Shown here piece after piece: positions 16,046 to 23,989 of a DNA stretch of 64,000 nucleotides (positions within the stretch are counted from its first letter, which is position 1; each line of letters starts with the position of its first letter). Position numbers and translations under genes: made by a program. This stretch comes from an uncultured Corynebacterium sp. Lineage in GTDB: Bacteria; Actinomycetota; Actinomycetes; Mycobacteriales; Mycobacteriaceae. The notes beneath the pieces are model-generated. The model made no database searches. It had not been told where the DNA came from and saw only the letters and a program-made list of their open reading frames with translations. The DNA is taken from the NCBI GenBank assembly GCA_943914355.1, contig CALUBS010000008.1:21620-85619 (forward strand), written 5' to 3'.

Positions 16046-16543
16046 TTAGTCGTCGTGGCGGCTGTGCTTGCCCTCAGAAGCAGTGGAGCCATCGGTGTCC
16101 TCGACCGCAGTGGCATCCCCAAGTGCCTTATCTGCGGCGGAGACAGCTCCCGCGTTCTGGGCCTGCAAGAGATCGCGGATTTCTGCCAAGAGTTCTTCCG
16201 AGGTTGGTGCCGGTGCCTCTGGGTCGACACCCTGGCGGCGCTTGGATGCTTCAGTGAGCTTGTTTAGCGGCATCACGATGAGGAAGTAGACCACTGCGGC
16301 GATGATCAGGAAGTTAATCGCTGCGGTAATGACGGCGCCAAAGTCTACGAGGGTGGACTTATTATCGGTGATTTGGAAGCCCAAACCATCGACTTCGGCG
16401 GAGCCAAAGGAGTTAATGATCGGCTGAATAATGGAATCCGTTACGGAGGTAACAATCGCCGTGAATGCGGAACCGATGATGACTGCGGTGGCAAGCTCGA
16501 CCACGTTGCCGCGCATAATGAAGTCTTTAAAGCCCTTGAGCAT
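16046..16543 (-). CDS. mscL: Large-conductance mechanosensitive channel MscL
   Basis: MscL opens under membrane tension to release solutes on hypo-osmotic shock. The N-terminus MLKGFKDFIMRGNVVELATA is the family signature. TM1 spans about 15-45 and TM2 about 68-90, with the KRRQ cluster at the cytoplasmic end. The C-terminal 60 residues form an Ala/Asp-rich helix and tail, longer than in E. coli (165 against 136 residues), as common in actinobacteria. It works as the counterpart of the BetP and Ktr uptake systems elsewhere in the window. Monocistronic, with its own terminator. Confidence 0.96.
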   Translation of the reverse strand: MLKGFKDFIMRGNVVELATAVIIGSAFTAIVTSVTDSIIQPIINSFGSAEVDGLGFQITDNKSTLVDFGAVITAAINFLIIAAVVYFLIVMPLNKLTEASKRRQGVDPEAPAPTSEELLAEIRDLLQAQNAGAVSAADKALGDATAVEDTDGSTASEGKHSRHDD

Positions 16544-16632
16544 GGGAGACGGAGAACCTTTCTGGGAATAGATAAGGATGGGTGTGAACCATGAGCAAGC
16601 GGGAATTTTAGTTCAAGCTAAAAGTACTCACA

Positions 16633-16671
16633 ACTTGACGGACACGTGAATGCCACAACTCACTTGACGGA
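16633..16671. repeat. Short direct repeat in the mscL upstream region
   Basis: ACTTGACGGA occurs at 16633-16642 and again at 16662-16671, with a 29-bp period, in the 155-bp gap between the SAF gene end and the mscL start. Its role is unknown; it could be an operator or a chance duplication. Confidence 0.35.
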
Positions 16672-16698
16672 TGTAGTGGTCAACCTTTGTGCAGGCAT

Positions 16699-17421
16699 TT
16701 ATGGTGAGGCATCTGCATCAACGGCTTGAGGCTGAGCGCGATCGCCCACGATGACCACGGTCAGCGGTTGGTTCAATGAGGCAGCGGCTACGTCATTGGC
16801 ATGCTCATTGGGAAGTGCGAGCAAGACGGTGGCAGAAGAAACCTCGCCCTCCGCAGTGGTGGTGGAGACCACCCGGGCGCCGGAGGCGATGACGCGGGCG
16901 GTCGCGGGCTGGGAATCGGTGGCATCGCTTGCCGTGACGATATCGACGGTATCGCCGTGCTGCAGGTGGGGAATGATGTCAGGATCGGCAAGTTTTACAG
17001 GGATCATGCGGCCGGAACTTCCTTCCTTAGAACCGGCAGACCCCGATTCCGTGACGAGGCTAGACACCAACTCTTGGCCTAGGAGTCTCTGGCTGGTGAC
17101 CACCTCACCCCTGCCCGCGGCGGCGGTGATGATGCGGCCGGCGAGATCGGAGGGGGCATCGGCAAGCGCGCTGCTAGGAATGGAAGAAGAAGGCAGGCGC
17201 TCGAGGGAGACATCGGAGGCGGAAAGCTCCGCACCGGCGGGCAGATCGTGGCTAAAGACCAGCACCTGCGGCAGTTCCTTCGCCCTGGAAATCGCGGAAA
17301 CCAGTGCGGCAATGAGCAGGACCAGCGCGATGACGCGCCGCACGAGCACGCCGCGGCGGTGGCCAGGGGTGCGCAGGGTGCGAAGGAATTGAGAGATTCG
17401 CGGGGACGGAGAATGAGCCAT
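16699..17421 (-). CDS. SAF-domain (CpaB/RcpC-like) membrane-anchored protein
   Basis: This 240-residue protein has a basic N-terminus, one membrane segment (about 27-45) and a SAF domain at about 52-115, with the FSHDLPAGAELSASDV and AGRGEVVTSQRL patterns. A CpaB/RcpC-like C-terminal beta-rich region contains DPDIIPHLQHGDTVDIVTA. Relatives act in Flp pilus assembly, but no pilus genes are nearby, so the role here is open. Between mscL and the 5-FTHF cyclo-ligase gene the order matches C. glutamicum as I recall it. It starts 41 bp after the cyclo-ligase stop on the same strand. Confidence 0.7.
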   Translation of the reverse strand: MAHSPSPRISQFLRTLRTPGHRRGVLVRRVIALVLLIAALVSAISRAKELPQVLVFSHDLPAGAELSASDVSLERLPSSSIPSSALADAPSDLAGRIITAAAGRGEVVTSQRLLGQELVSSLVTESGSAGSKEGSSGRMIPVKLADPDIIPHLQHGDTVDIVTASDATDSQPATARVIASGARVVSTTTAEGEVSSATVLLALPNEHANDVAAASLNQPLTVVIVGDRAQPQAVDADASP

Positions 17422-17462
17422 GCATAATTGGACTGCGCTACCGCCTGCGCGGTTCCCTCGGT

Positions 17463-18044
17463 TTAGGAAGAAAAGCGGTGGATTCCTGCGGCGGTAACCA
17501 CGGCCTCGACGCGGCGATCGTGCGACCCGGCTGGGATAGAGTCAAGGAACTCGGTGGGGTAGACCATGGCGAGTACCGCGGGGTGGTTGCGCGGCACCAT
17601 GGAAAGCGCGCGGTCATAGTACCCACCGCCTTTGCCCAGGCGGTTTCCGGCGGCATCGATGGCCATGGCTGGGGCCAAAATCAGATCGCAACCGCACAGC
17701 ACGCGGCTATCAAAACGCGGGCCGGCCGGCTCAGAAATGCCCAACTGGCCGGGCTGCATGCTGTGCGGGCCCTTGTATTCTGCCCAGTTCAAGACGCCGT
17801 TGCCGCAGGTGATGGGCAATAATACGCGGTCAACGCGGCGGGAAAGCCACGGGATGAAATCCGCCCCGCCTGGCTCTGAGCCCAACGGCCAATAGGCAGC
17901 GACGCTCGATACGCCGGCAAGCTCGGGTTCTAACTGCTCGCGCAGGGCAGTGGTCCATTCCGCGCGCTTATCGTCGGTGAGGTTGCGGCGCGCGCGAAGC
18001 AGGCGGGTGCGCAGTTGAGCTTTGATATCGCTGGAAGAAGGCAT
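17463..18044 (-). CDS. fthC: 5-formyltetrahydrofolate cyclo-ligase
   Basis: The enzyme converts 5-formyl-THF to 5,10-methenyl-THF with ATP, returning folate to the C1 pool used by PurN and PurH. The 193 residues contain the early RxxLLRARRNL substrate region (about 12-22) and the diagnostic NRLGKGGGYYDR motif (about 134-145). The start ATG 18044 is 68 bp from galU on the opposite strand, so both share a short divergent promoter region. Confidence 0.93.
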   Translation of the reverse strand: MPSSSDIKAQLRTRLLRARRNLTDDKRAEWTTALREQLEPELAGVSSVAAYWPLGSEPGGADFIPWLSRRVDRVLLPITCGNGVLNWAEYKGPHSMQPGQLGISEPAGPRFDSRVLCGCDLILAPAMAIDAAGNRLGKGGGYYDRALSMVPRNHPAVLAMVYPTEFLDSIPAGSHDRRVEAVVTAAGIHRFSS

Positions 18045-18112
18045 AAATAAATAATAGCGTCCGTGGCGTAGCGCTACACAGGAAAATAGTGCGCCGTTGT
18101 ACCCTAAGATCC

Positions 18113-19039
18113 ATGGCTAATGAACTCGAAGATTCCGCCACCGGAATCACCACGGTTGTAGTTCCTGCGGCTGGCATGGGCACCCGCTTTCTGCCCGCCA
18201 CGAAAACCGTCCCCAAAGAATTGCTGCCCGTTGTGGATACTCCCGGCATCGAATTGATTGCTGAGGAGGCAGCCTCTGTGGGCGCGCGCCGCCTTGCGGT
18301 CATTACCGCACCCGAAAAGCAAGAAGTAATGCGCCATTTTGCGGAATTTCCGGATCTGGTAGAAACCTTAGATTCCCGCGGCAAGGATGAGCAGGTGGCC
18401 AAGGTCAACCGCGCCCACCAGCTCATTGAGCCCATCGCGGTAGAGCAAGAAAAGCCCTTGGGCTTGGGCCATGCCGTGGGGCTGGCGGAAGAAGTCCTGG
18501 CAGAGGACGAGGACTCTTTTGCCGTCATGCTGCCGGATGACATCGTATTGCCGGCCACCGTCATGGCGGATATGGCGCGCGTTCGTGCTGAGCTTGGCGG
18601 TAGCGTGCTGTGCGCCTTTGCGGTGCCGCAGGAGCAGACGTTTAATTACGGCGTTTTTGACGTAGAAGATACTGACGCGCCGGGCGTGAAAAAGGTCGTC
18701 GGCATGGTGGAAAAGCCGGACCCAGAGGACGCACCGTCCAACCTGGTTGCTACGGGGCGCTACCTTTTGGACCGCAAGATCTTTGATGCGCTGCGCCGGA
18801 TCGAACCGGGCAAGGGCGGGGAATTGCAGCTTACCGATGCCATCGAGCTGCTCATTGAAGAGGGCGAGCCCGTCCACGTGGTGGTCCACGAGGGCAAGCG
18901 CCACGATTTGGGCAACCCCGGTGGCTATATCCCAGCCAACGTGGACTTTGGCCTGCGCGATGAAAAATACGGCCCAGCGCTGTATAAAGCTATTAAACAA
19001 ATCATGTCCGATTTCGAGGCGGAACAAGGCCTTAACTAA
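18113..19039 (+). CDS. galU: UTP-glucose-1-phosphate uridylyltransferase GalU
   Basis: GalU makes UDP-glucose for galactan, trehalose and glycolipid synthesis. The nucleotide-binding signature VVPAAGMGTRFLPATK (about 15-30) and the PKELLPV motif follow the start. KPLGLGHAVG and later VGMVEKPDP with SNLVATGRY are also intact. ATG 18113 is preferred over GTG 18089 because the signature then lies at the usual distance. It is the first gene of a block (galU, glp, rimJ-like, glpR) conserved between corynebacteria and mycobacteria. Confidence 0.95.
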   Translation: MANELEDSATGITTVVVPAAGMGTRFLPATKTVPKELLPVVDTPGIELIAEEAASVGARRLAVITAPEKQEVMRHFAEFPDLVETLDSRGKDEQVAKVNRAHQLIEPIAVEQEKPLGLGHAVGLAEEVLAEDEDSFAVMLPDDIVLPATVMADMARVRAELGGSVLCAFAVPQEQTFNYGVFDVEDTDAPGVKKVVGMVEKPDPEDAPSNLVATGRYLLDRKIFDALRRIEPGKGGELQLTDAIELLIEEGEPVHVVVHEGKRHDLGNPGGYIPANVDFGLRDEKYGPALYKAIKQIMSDFEAEQGLN

Positions 19040-19114
19040 TTACCTTGCACCGCGCGCACGTGCGTTGAGGGAAGCAAGGTAAGAGGGCAAGAAGAAAGGG
19101 CGGGCAGAGACCGT

Positions 19115-20449
19115 ATGCGTTCAGTTGATGACCAGTTGGCGCTGGTTACTGATGCGGCGACGACCCCGGAGCCGGTGCGGATGAGCATTTCTAATGCGCT
19201 GGGGTTAATGTGCGCCGAGCAGGTGCAGGCCAATCAGCCCTTACCGGGCTTTCCCCAGGCGGCCATCGATGGTTATGCGGTACGCGCCGTTGATATCGGC
19301 GGCGAGCGCGGGCTGAAGGTCCGGCGCCCGAAGAATCAGGATCAAGACGGCAGCGAGGGGGAGGAGTCGGCTGACCAGGCCGATGACGCCGCCACGCAGC
19401 CCGCCCCGCCAGAGGTCGAGCGTTCCCTGCCCGTCGTGGGCGAGGTTCCGGCCGGTTCGAAGCAGCCGCTGCGCCTGCAGCCCAAGCAAGCCGTGCGGGT
19501 CTATACGGGTGCTCCCTTGCCCACGCTTGCCGATGCCGTCCTGCCCCTCGAGTGGACCGACCGCGGACGCAAGCGCATCACGGCGCACCGGACGGTGCGC
19601 TCGGGCGACTTCGTCCGCCGCGTGGGCGATGATATTCAGCCCGGCGATGTCGCCGTATCCTCTGGCACCGTCCTTGGCCCAGCACAGATTGGCCTGCTGG
19701 CCGCCGTGGGCCGCTCCAAGGTGTTGGTTTATCCGCGCCCGCGCGTGACCATCGTGTCCTTTGGCCGCGAGCTCGTTGATGTGGACAAGGAACCGGGCCT
19801 AGGCCAAGTCTTTGATGTGAACTCGTATTCCTTGGCTGCCGCTGCAAAAGAAGCGGGGGCGGACGTGGTCCGCGTGGGCATTGCCGAAGGCGAACCGCGC
19901 CGTATCCGGGAAGTGCTAGAAACCCACATCACGCGCAGCGAGGCCCTCGTTATTACCGGTGCCGTTGGTGGCGCCGGTGCCGAGCAAATCCGCGAGATTT
20001 TGGCGGAAATCGGCGATATCGATACCTCCCGCGTGGCTATGCACCCAGGATCCGTGCAAGGTTTTGGGCTGGTAGGAGATGAACGCATCCCCACCTTCCT
20101 CCTTCCCTCGAACCCAGTATCGTCGCTGGTTATTTTCGAAATCTATATTCGACCCTTGATTCGCCTGGCCTTGGGCAAGCGCAACGCCCACCGCCGGGTG
20201 GTGCGTGCCCGCGCGCTCAACCACATTGATTCCCGCCCCGGACGCCGTGGTTTCATCCGTGCCCGCTTGATGCGCGATGCCGAGACCGCCGATTACTTGG
20301 TCGAGGGCCTTGGCGGTGCGACCGGCGCGCCGGCGCACCTTCTGGCCGGACTGTCAGAGGCTAATGCCATGATCCGCGTGCCGGAGGAAGTCACCGAGAT
20401 CCGCCCGGGCGATGTTGTTGACGTCTTATTTCTGACCCAGCGCAGCTAA
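19115..20449 (+). CDS. glp: Gephyrin-like protein Glp (MoeA fold, probably non-catalytic)
   Basis: MoeA architecture is clear: DGYAVRA at 52-58, VVGEVPAG at 107-114, the RVYTGAPLP loop at 128-136, FDVNSYSLAAAAKEAGAD at 233-250, and a C-terminal beta domain. Residues that MoeA enzymes use are altered. The SGGVSVGxxD loop reads TGAVGGAGAE (281-290), and the MKPGKPLAFG motif reads MHPGSVQGFG (309-318), losing both active-site Lys. An acidic insertion lies at about 74-100. Work in C. glutamicum describes a MoeA paralogue, Glp, encoded near a membrane receptor (GLPR), that binds FtsZ and links division to polar growth. Position and motif loss fit that protein. The stop overlaps the next start (TAATG). 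Confidence 0.8.
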   Translation: MRSVDDQLALVTDAATTPEPVRMSISNALGLMCAEQVQANQPLPGFPQAAIDGYAVRAVDIGGERGLKVRRPKNQDQDGSEGEESADQADDAATQPAPPEVERSLPVVGEVPAGSKQPLRLQPKQAVRVYTGAPLPTLADAVLPLEWTDRGRKRITAHRTVRSGDFVRRVGDDIQPGDVAVSSGTVLGPAQIGLLAAVGRSKVLVYPRPRVTIVSFGRELVDVDKEPGLGQVFDVNSYSLAAAAKEAGADVVRVGIAEGEPRRIREVLETHITRSEALVITGAVGGAGAEQIREILAEIGDIDTSRVAMHPGSVQGFGLVGDERIPTFLLPSNPVSSLVIFEIYIRPLIRLALGKRNAHRRVVRARALNHIDSRPGRRGFIRARLMRDAETADYLVEGLGGATGAPAHLLAGLSEANAMIRVPEEVTEIRPGDVVDVLFLTQRS

Positions 20450-21159
20450 TGCTTGACCCTTTCGGTACCGCCTCAGCCAAGCTGCGCCATCCAGTCACCG
20501 GGCCCACTGATGATCTGCATCCCGGTTGGCCGGAGGCGACGCCGACGGTGCAGCTTCCTTCCTCGGGGACACTGCCGTCTGGCGGGCGAATGCGGCTGAG
20601 ACCCTTGCTGCGCTCGGATGGTCCCGAGTGGCGGCGCCAGCGCATTGAGGATGAACCATTGCTCCGGCCGGTGGAGCCTACCCAAGCGACCACCTGGGCA
20701 GAAGCCCACAACTCGCAGGCCTGGTGGAATTACCTCATTTTTCTGCGCAACTCCGCGCGCGATGCGCAGGTAATCCCCTTGGCCATTGAGCTCGGGGGAA
20801 AATTCGTTGGCCAGGTAACACTTGGCAATATTCAGCATGGCAGCATCCGGGACTGTTGGATTGGCTATTGGGTGTATTCCGCCGTGCAGGGTGCCGGCGT
20901 CGCCACAGCGGCTACCGCCTTGGGAGTGGATCACGCCTTTGGGCGGGTAGGCCTGCACCGCGTGACTGCCACCTACTTGGAGCAAAATCCCGCTTCCGGG
21001 CGTGTGCTAGGGGCCAATGGATTTCGCTCCGAGGGGTATTTGCGCCGCAACCTGCATATCGATGGTGCTTGGCGGGATCACCATTTCGTGGCCCTGGTTA
21101 AGGAAGACTATTCATCCACGGCGGTTGAGCGGCTGCGCCAAGCTGGGCGGTTGGTGTGA
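20449..21159 (+). CDS. RimJ/RimL-type GNAT N-acetyltransferase
   Basis: This 236-residue protein has a GNAT fold in its C-terminal two thirds. VGQVTLGNIQHG is the central strand, and IGYWVYSAVQGAGVATAA (about 141-158) is the acetyl-CoA pyrophosphate loop with a Q/GxGxA pattern. NPASGRVLGANGFRSEGYLRR is the family C-terminal motif. RimJ/RimL proteins acetylate N-termini of ribosomal or other proteins. The gene overlaps glp by one base and precedes glpR, as rimJ does in Mycobacterium (Rv0995). The target, perhaps a neighbour's product, is unknown. Confidence 0.85.
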   Translation: MLDPFGTASAKLRHPVTGPTDDLHPGWPEATPTVQLPSSGTLPSGGRMRLRPLLRSDGPEWRRQRIEDEPLLRPVEPTQATTWAEAHNSQAWWNYLIFLRNSARDAQVIPLAIELGGKFVGQVTLGNIQHGSIRDCWIGYWVYSAVQGAGVATAATALGVDHAFGRVGLHRVTATYLEQNPASGRVLGANGFRSEGYLRRNLHIDGAWRDHHFVALVKEDYSSTAVERLRQAGRLV

Positions 21160-21204
21160 AAAGCATGCGTAATTCGGGGTAACGCTTTCTCAATTTTCAC
21201 ATAA

Positions 21205-21220
21205 GTAACAACATTGTAAT
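21205..21220 (+). promoter_or_regulatory. GTAAC-type direct repeat upstream of the GlpR-like gene
   Basis: GTAAC (21205-21209) and GTAAT (21216-21220) are separated by 6 nt, the same 11-bp period as the triple repeat before the M23 peptidase. It lies 85 bp upstream of the GTG start in the only sizeable gap in this block. A possible weak MtrA site; two half-sites alone can occur by chance. Confidence 0.3.
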
Positions 21221-21304
21221 TTGCGGCTTCTGTGGCCCCTAAAGTGCGGTTGTGGCGATTAGAGTGGAGTAATCATTTGCACTCCAAGGGAAGGTCCTTA
21301 AGTC

Positions 21305-22744
21305 GTGTCCACAGCTGTGCCAGTTATTGCAATCATCGTGGTGTGGCTCTTCGTGCTCGCGCCGTGGCTCTTGGGCAGGAGCAATCGCCCGATGAGCCAC
21401 ACCGGAGAGGCCTTTGAGGATACCCGCGTGCTCTTTTCCGGCGATTCCGGCAATGTCGCCGGCCGCCGCCGTCCGCGCTTGCGGGCTGATGATGTCCACC
21501 GCAGTGCTGCGGATGAAGACCAAGACTACGAGGTTGTACCCGCTTCCACTGAGGACTCAGACCGCGAGGTAGACGTCGATGACGTGCTGATCGAGGATGA
21601 AGCAGAGGACCGCGCTTCCCGCGCACAGTCGCGGACCATCGCCGGGGCGGCCCGCCGTGCCCGGGCACAACCCTTTGGCGTGGGTGGCCGCGCATTCCGC
21701 TCTGCCACCGACGAGGACAGGGCGGACGCGCACGATGAACACTCCGCCCCAGTTGAAGACGCTGCAGAGACCATCGAGGGTGAAGTCATTGAGGAATCGG
21801 CGACTCCGGTCGCGTCTGCTGACACTGCTGATACCACCACCGCCGCCGATAGCGCGCGCACGTCAAGCGCTTCTGACGATCCAGATGCGGATACAGATGA
21901 TGCCGATGATGTTTTGCTTGCTGATGAGCGCGCCGACGGGGAAGAAGGTGGTGCAAAGCGCAAGCGCCGCCGCGGCGGTGTGGTTGCCAATTCCACCGAG
22001 TCTTTCACTGCGCCGGTGGCAGCGGACATTGCTGAGGACGCGTACGACTACGACGAGACTTATACTTCCCCGGAAGACCTGATGTATCCGGGTGCGGTAG
22101 ATCCCGCCCCAGTCATTGATGCAGAAGAACCGGATACCGCAGAGACAGAGCACGATGGTGTACTAGAGGAATCGGCCGAAGTAGATGAGTACGGTGCACA
22201 TGGCGCTGAGGACGCGGCGCTGAATACTGATCTTTCTGAGGACGAGGTGGCATTTGCTCAGCGCCGCCTTGGCCGCGGCGGCTGGGACCCAGTGGCGGAT
22301 AAGGAAAAGTCCGCCACTCGCTATCAACGCCGACAGCGCACGCTCATTGGCCTAGCCATCGCCGTGGTCCTCACCGTGGCCTTGGGGATTGTAGCCGGCG
22401 GATGGACCTGGTGGCTCGCAGCAATCGTGGGCGTCCTGACCGGTACCTATCTGGTGGCGCTACGTGCGCAAGTCCGCCAAGAACAAGCACTTTTGCGCCG
22501 CCGGGTAAAGCACCTGCGCCGGGCGCGGTTGGGCGTTCACAATACCGACGATGAGGCGCTAAAGATCCCCCGCAACCTGCGCCGTCCGGGTGCGGTCGTC
22601 GTCGAAATCGACGATGAAAGTCCCGACTTTGAGCACCTTCCCTTAAGCTACAGCGATGATGAGGACGGTGACTTTGATGGCCCGCACGCCGGTCCTCGCG
22701 GGGTAGGTCGCCGCGATGACCTGGCCGCTCGACGCGCGGGTTAA
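21305..22744 (+). CDS. GlpR/SepX-like division membrane protein
   Basis: This 479-residue protein has an N-terminal membrane segment (about 5-23), followed by a short RSNRPMSHTGEAFEDTRVLF segment. A 300-residue Asp/Glu/Ala/Thr-rich linker leads to two close membrane segments (about 346-365 and 369-386) and a C-terminal cytoplasmic part. The topology, and its place right after glp and rimJ, match the corynebacterial Glp receptor and the SepX family of actinobacterial division proteins (Rv0996 position). It would tether Glp, and through it FtsZ, to the membrane. The linker holds an IEGEVIE peptide (21773-21793) also seen twice in PerM. The GTG start has GGGAAGG upstream. Its stop codon abuts that of tag on the other strand. 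Confidence 0.72.
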   Translation: MSTAVPVIAIIVVWLFVLAPWLLGRSNRPMSHTGEAFEDTRVLFSGDSGNVAGRRRPRLRADDVHRSAADEDQDYEVVPASTEDSDREVDVDDVLIEDEAEDRASRAQSRTIAGAARRARAQPFGVGGRAFRSATDEDRADAHDEHSAPVEDAAETIEGEVIEESATPVASADTADTTTAADSARTSSASDDPDADTDDADDVLLADERADGEEGGAKRKRRRGGVVANSTESFTAPVAADIAEDAYDYDETYTSPEDLMYPGAVDPAPVIDAEEPDTAETEHDGVLEESAEVDEYGAHGAEDAALNTDLSEDEVAFAQRRLGRGGWDPVADKEKSATRYQRRQRTLIGLAIAVVLTVALGIVAGGWTWWLAAIVGVLTGTYLVALRAQVRQEQALLRRRVKHLRRARLGVHNTDDEALKIPRNLRRPGAVVVEIDDESPDFEHLPLSYSDDEDGDFDGPHAGPRGVGRRDDLAARRAG

Positions 22745-23404
22745 TTAGCCGGCTGCATTCTCGCTTCCGTGGAGCTTTTCGGTTTCCTCCGGCCATACGC
22801 CGGAGGTAGCCCGGCGGTGAGAGCCCAAGAGATGGGTATCGACCATCCCGATAGCCTCCATGAGCGCAAAGCAGGTCACTGGCCCCACGAACTTAAAACC
22901 GGCCTTCTTCAATTCCCGCGACATGGCCTGCGACTCCGGGCTCTTCTTCGGGATATCCTCCATGACTTCGGGATAGATATTTTCTGCGGGCTGAAAGCTC
23001 CAAATGAAATCCGCTAGGCCGCCATTTTCGCGCAGTTTAATGGTGGCCTTCGCGTTATTGATGGTGGCGCGGATCTTGGGCTCGTTGCGGATAATGGAGG
23101 CATCGGCAAGCAAGTGCTCCACCTCGGCCTCACCGAATTCCGCAACCTTGTCCGGATCAAAGTGGCAAAAGGCCTCGCGGAAGGCGGGGCGCTTTTTTAA
23201 TACCACGGCCCAGGACAGCCCAGACTGGAAGGACTCCAAGCTCAGGCGCTCAAACAGTCCGGCCTCATCCCTAATGGGAAGGCCCCATTCGGTGTCGTAA
23301 TAATTCGTTAGCAGCGACGATGTCACGGCCCACGGCGTGCGGGCTATACCGTTTTCGTCGTACGCTAGCGGGGTTCGTTCTTCGGTAGTGGTTTCAGTAT
23401 CCAT
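22745..23404 (-). CDS. tag: DNA-3-methyladenine glycosylase I (Tag) with degenerate zinc site
   Basis: Tag excises 3-methyladenine from DNA. The fold markers YYDTEWGLPIRD (about 35-46), SLESFQSGLSWAVVLKKRP with catalytic Glu57, and CFALMEAIGMVDTHL near the C-terminus are kept. The E. coli zinc ligands Cys4, His17, His175 and Cys179 correspond to Thr, Tyr, His191 and Ser here, so only one of four remains. Zinc binding is probably lost, though zinc-free Tag homologues are plausible. GGAG precedes ATG 23404. The gene converges on glpR with no space between the stops. Confidence 0.88.
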   Translation of the reverse strand: MDTETTTEERTPLAYDENGIARTPWAVTSSLLTNYYDTEWGLPIRDEAGLFERLSLESFQSGLSWAVVLKKRPAFREAFCHFDPDKVAEFGEAEVEHLLADASIIRNEPKIRATINNAKATIKLRENGGLADFIWSFQPAENIYPEVMEDIPKKSPESQAMSRELKKAGFKFVGPVTCFALMEAIGMVDTHLLGSHRRATSGVWPEETEKLHGSENAAG

Positions 23405-23575
23405 GGGAGGTTCTCCTGTTGCTGTGTAGTGCCTATTTTCCTTGTCTTTTCCATTGAAGCAGCGATGGCGGGCGAGGCGCAGTGTGTACCTAGCTAGTTG
23501 GTGAAATTGCGAGCTCAGCGGGTGGGGCAGTGGCGTCTTCGCGTTGGGGTGGGCATTCGATGTAGTCTATTGACC

Positions 23576-23989
23576 ATGAATAGACCTGCCGTTCGCGATG
23601 CCGCGTTGTTGCTTTTTCGGTTGGTCCTCGGACTCATTTTTATCGCGCACGGCGTGGACAAGATGTTCATGGACGGAATGGATGAGACTGTGGGGCAGTT
23701 TTCTGCCCTCGGCATCCCGCAGCCACAGATTGCCGGTTATGCCGCCGCAATCGGGGAAATGGTAGGCGGCGCCTTCCTCGTCATTGGTCTGTTGACCACT
23801 TTTGCCGCTGCGGCGCTGGCCGTGGACATGGTGGGCGCGCTGTACTTCGTGCACTGGGGCAATGGCCTCTTTGCTGGCGACGGTGGCATCGAGTACCCCT
23901 TGGTGCTGTGCATGTCACTGCTGATGATCGTTATTTTTGGTTCTGGCCGGGCGAGCTTGGATAGGGCGTTAAGCAATGTTGACGCATAG
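23576..23989 (+). CDS. DoxX-family membrane protein
   Basis: From ATG 23576 the gene encodes 137 residues with four membrane segments. The DoxX-type LLFRLVLGLIFIAHGVDKMF opening is followed by GYAAAIGEMVGGAFLVIGLLT in the second half. DoxX proteins are implicated in redox and thiol stress with partner enzymes, but most are uncharacterised. The longer open frame to 23498 adds a basic, non-conserved stretch and is not used. The 3' end overlaps the next gene by 14 bp, so both are translated from one message. Confidence 0.8.
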   Translation: MNRPAVRDAALLLFRLVLGLIFIAHGVDKMFMDGMDETVGQFSALGIPQPQIAGYAAAIGEMVGGAFLVIGLLTTFAAAALAVDMVGALYFVHWGNGLFAGDGGIEYPLVLCMSLLMIVIFGSGRASLDRALSNVDA

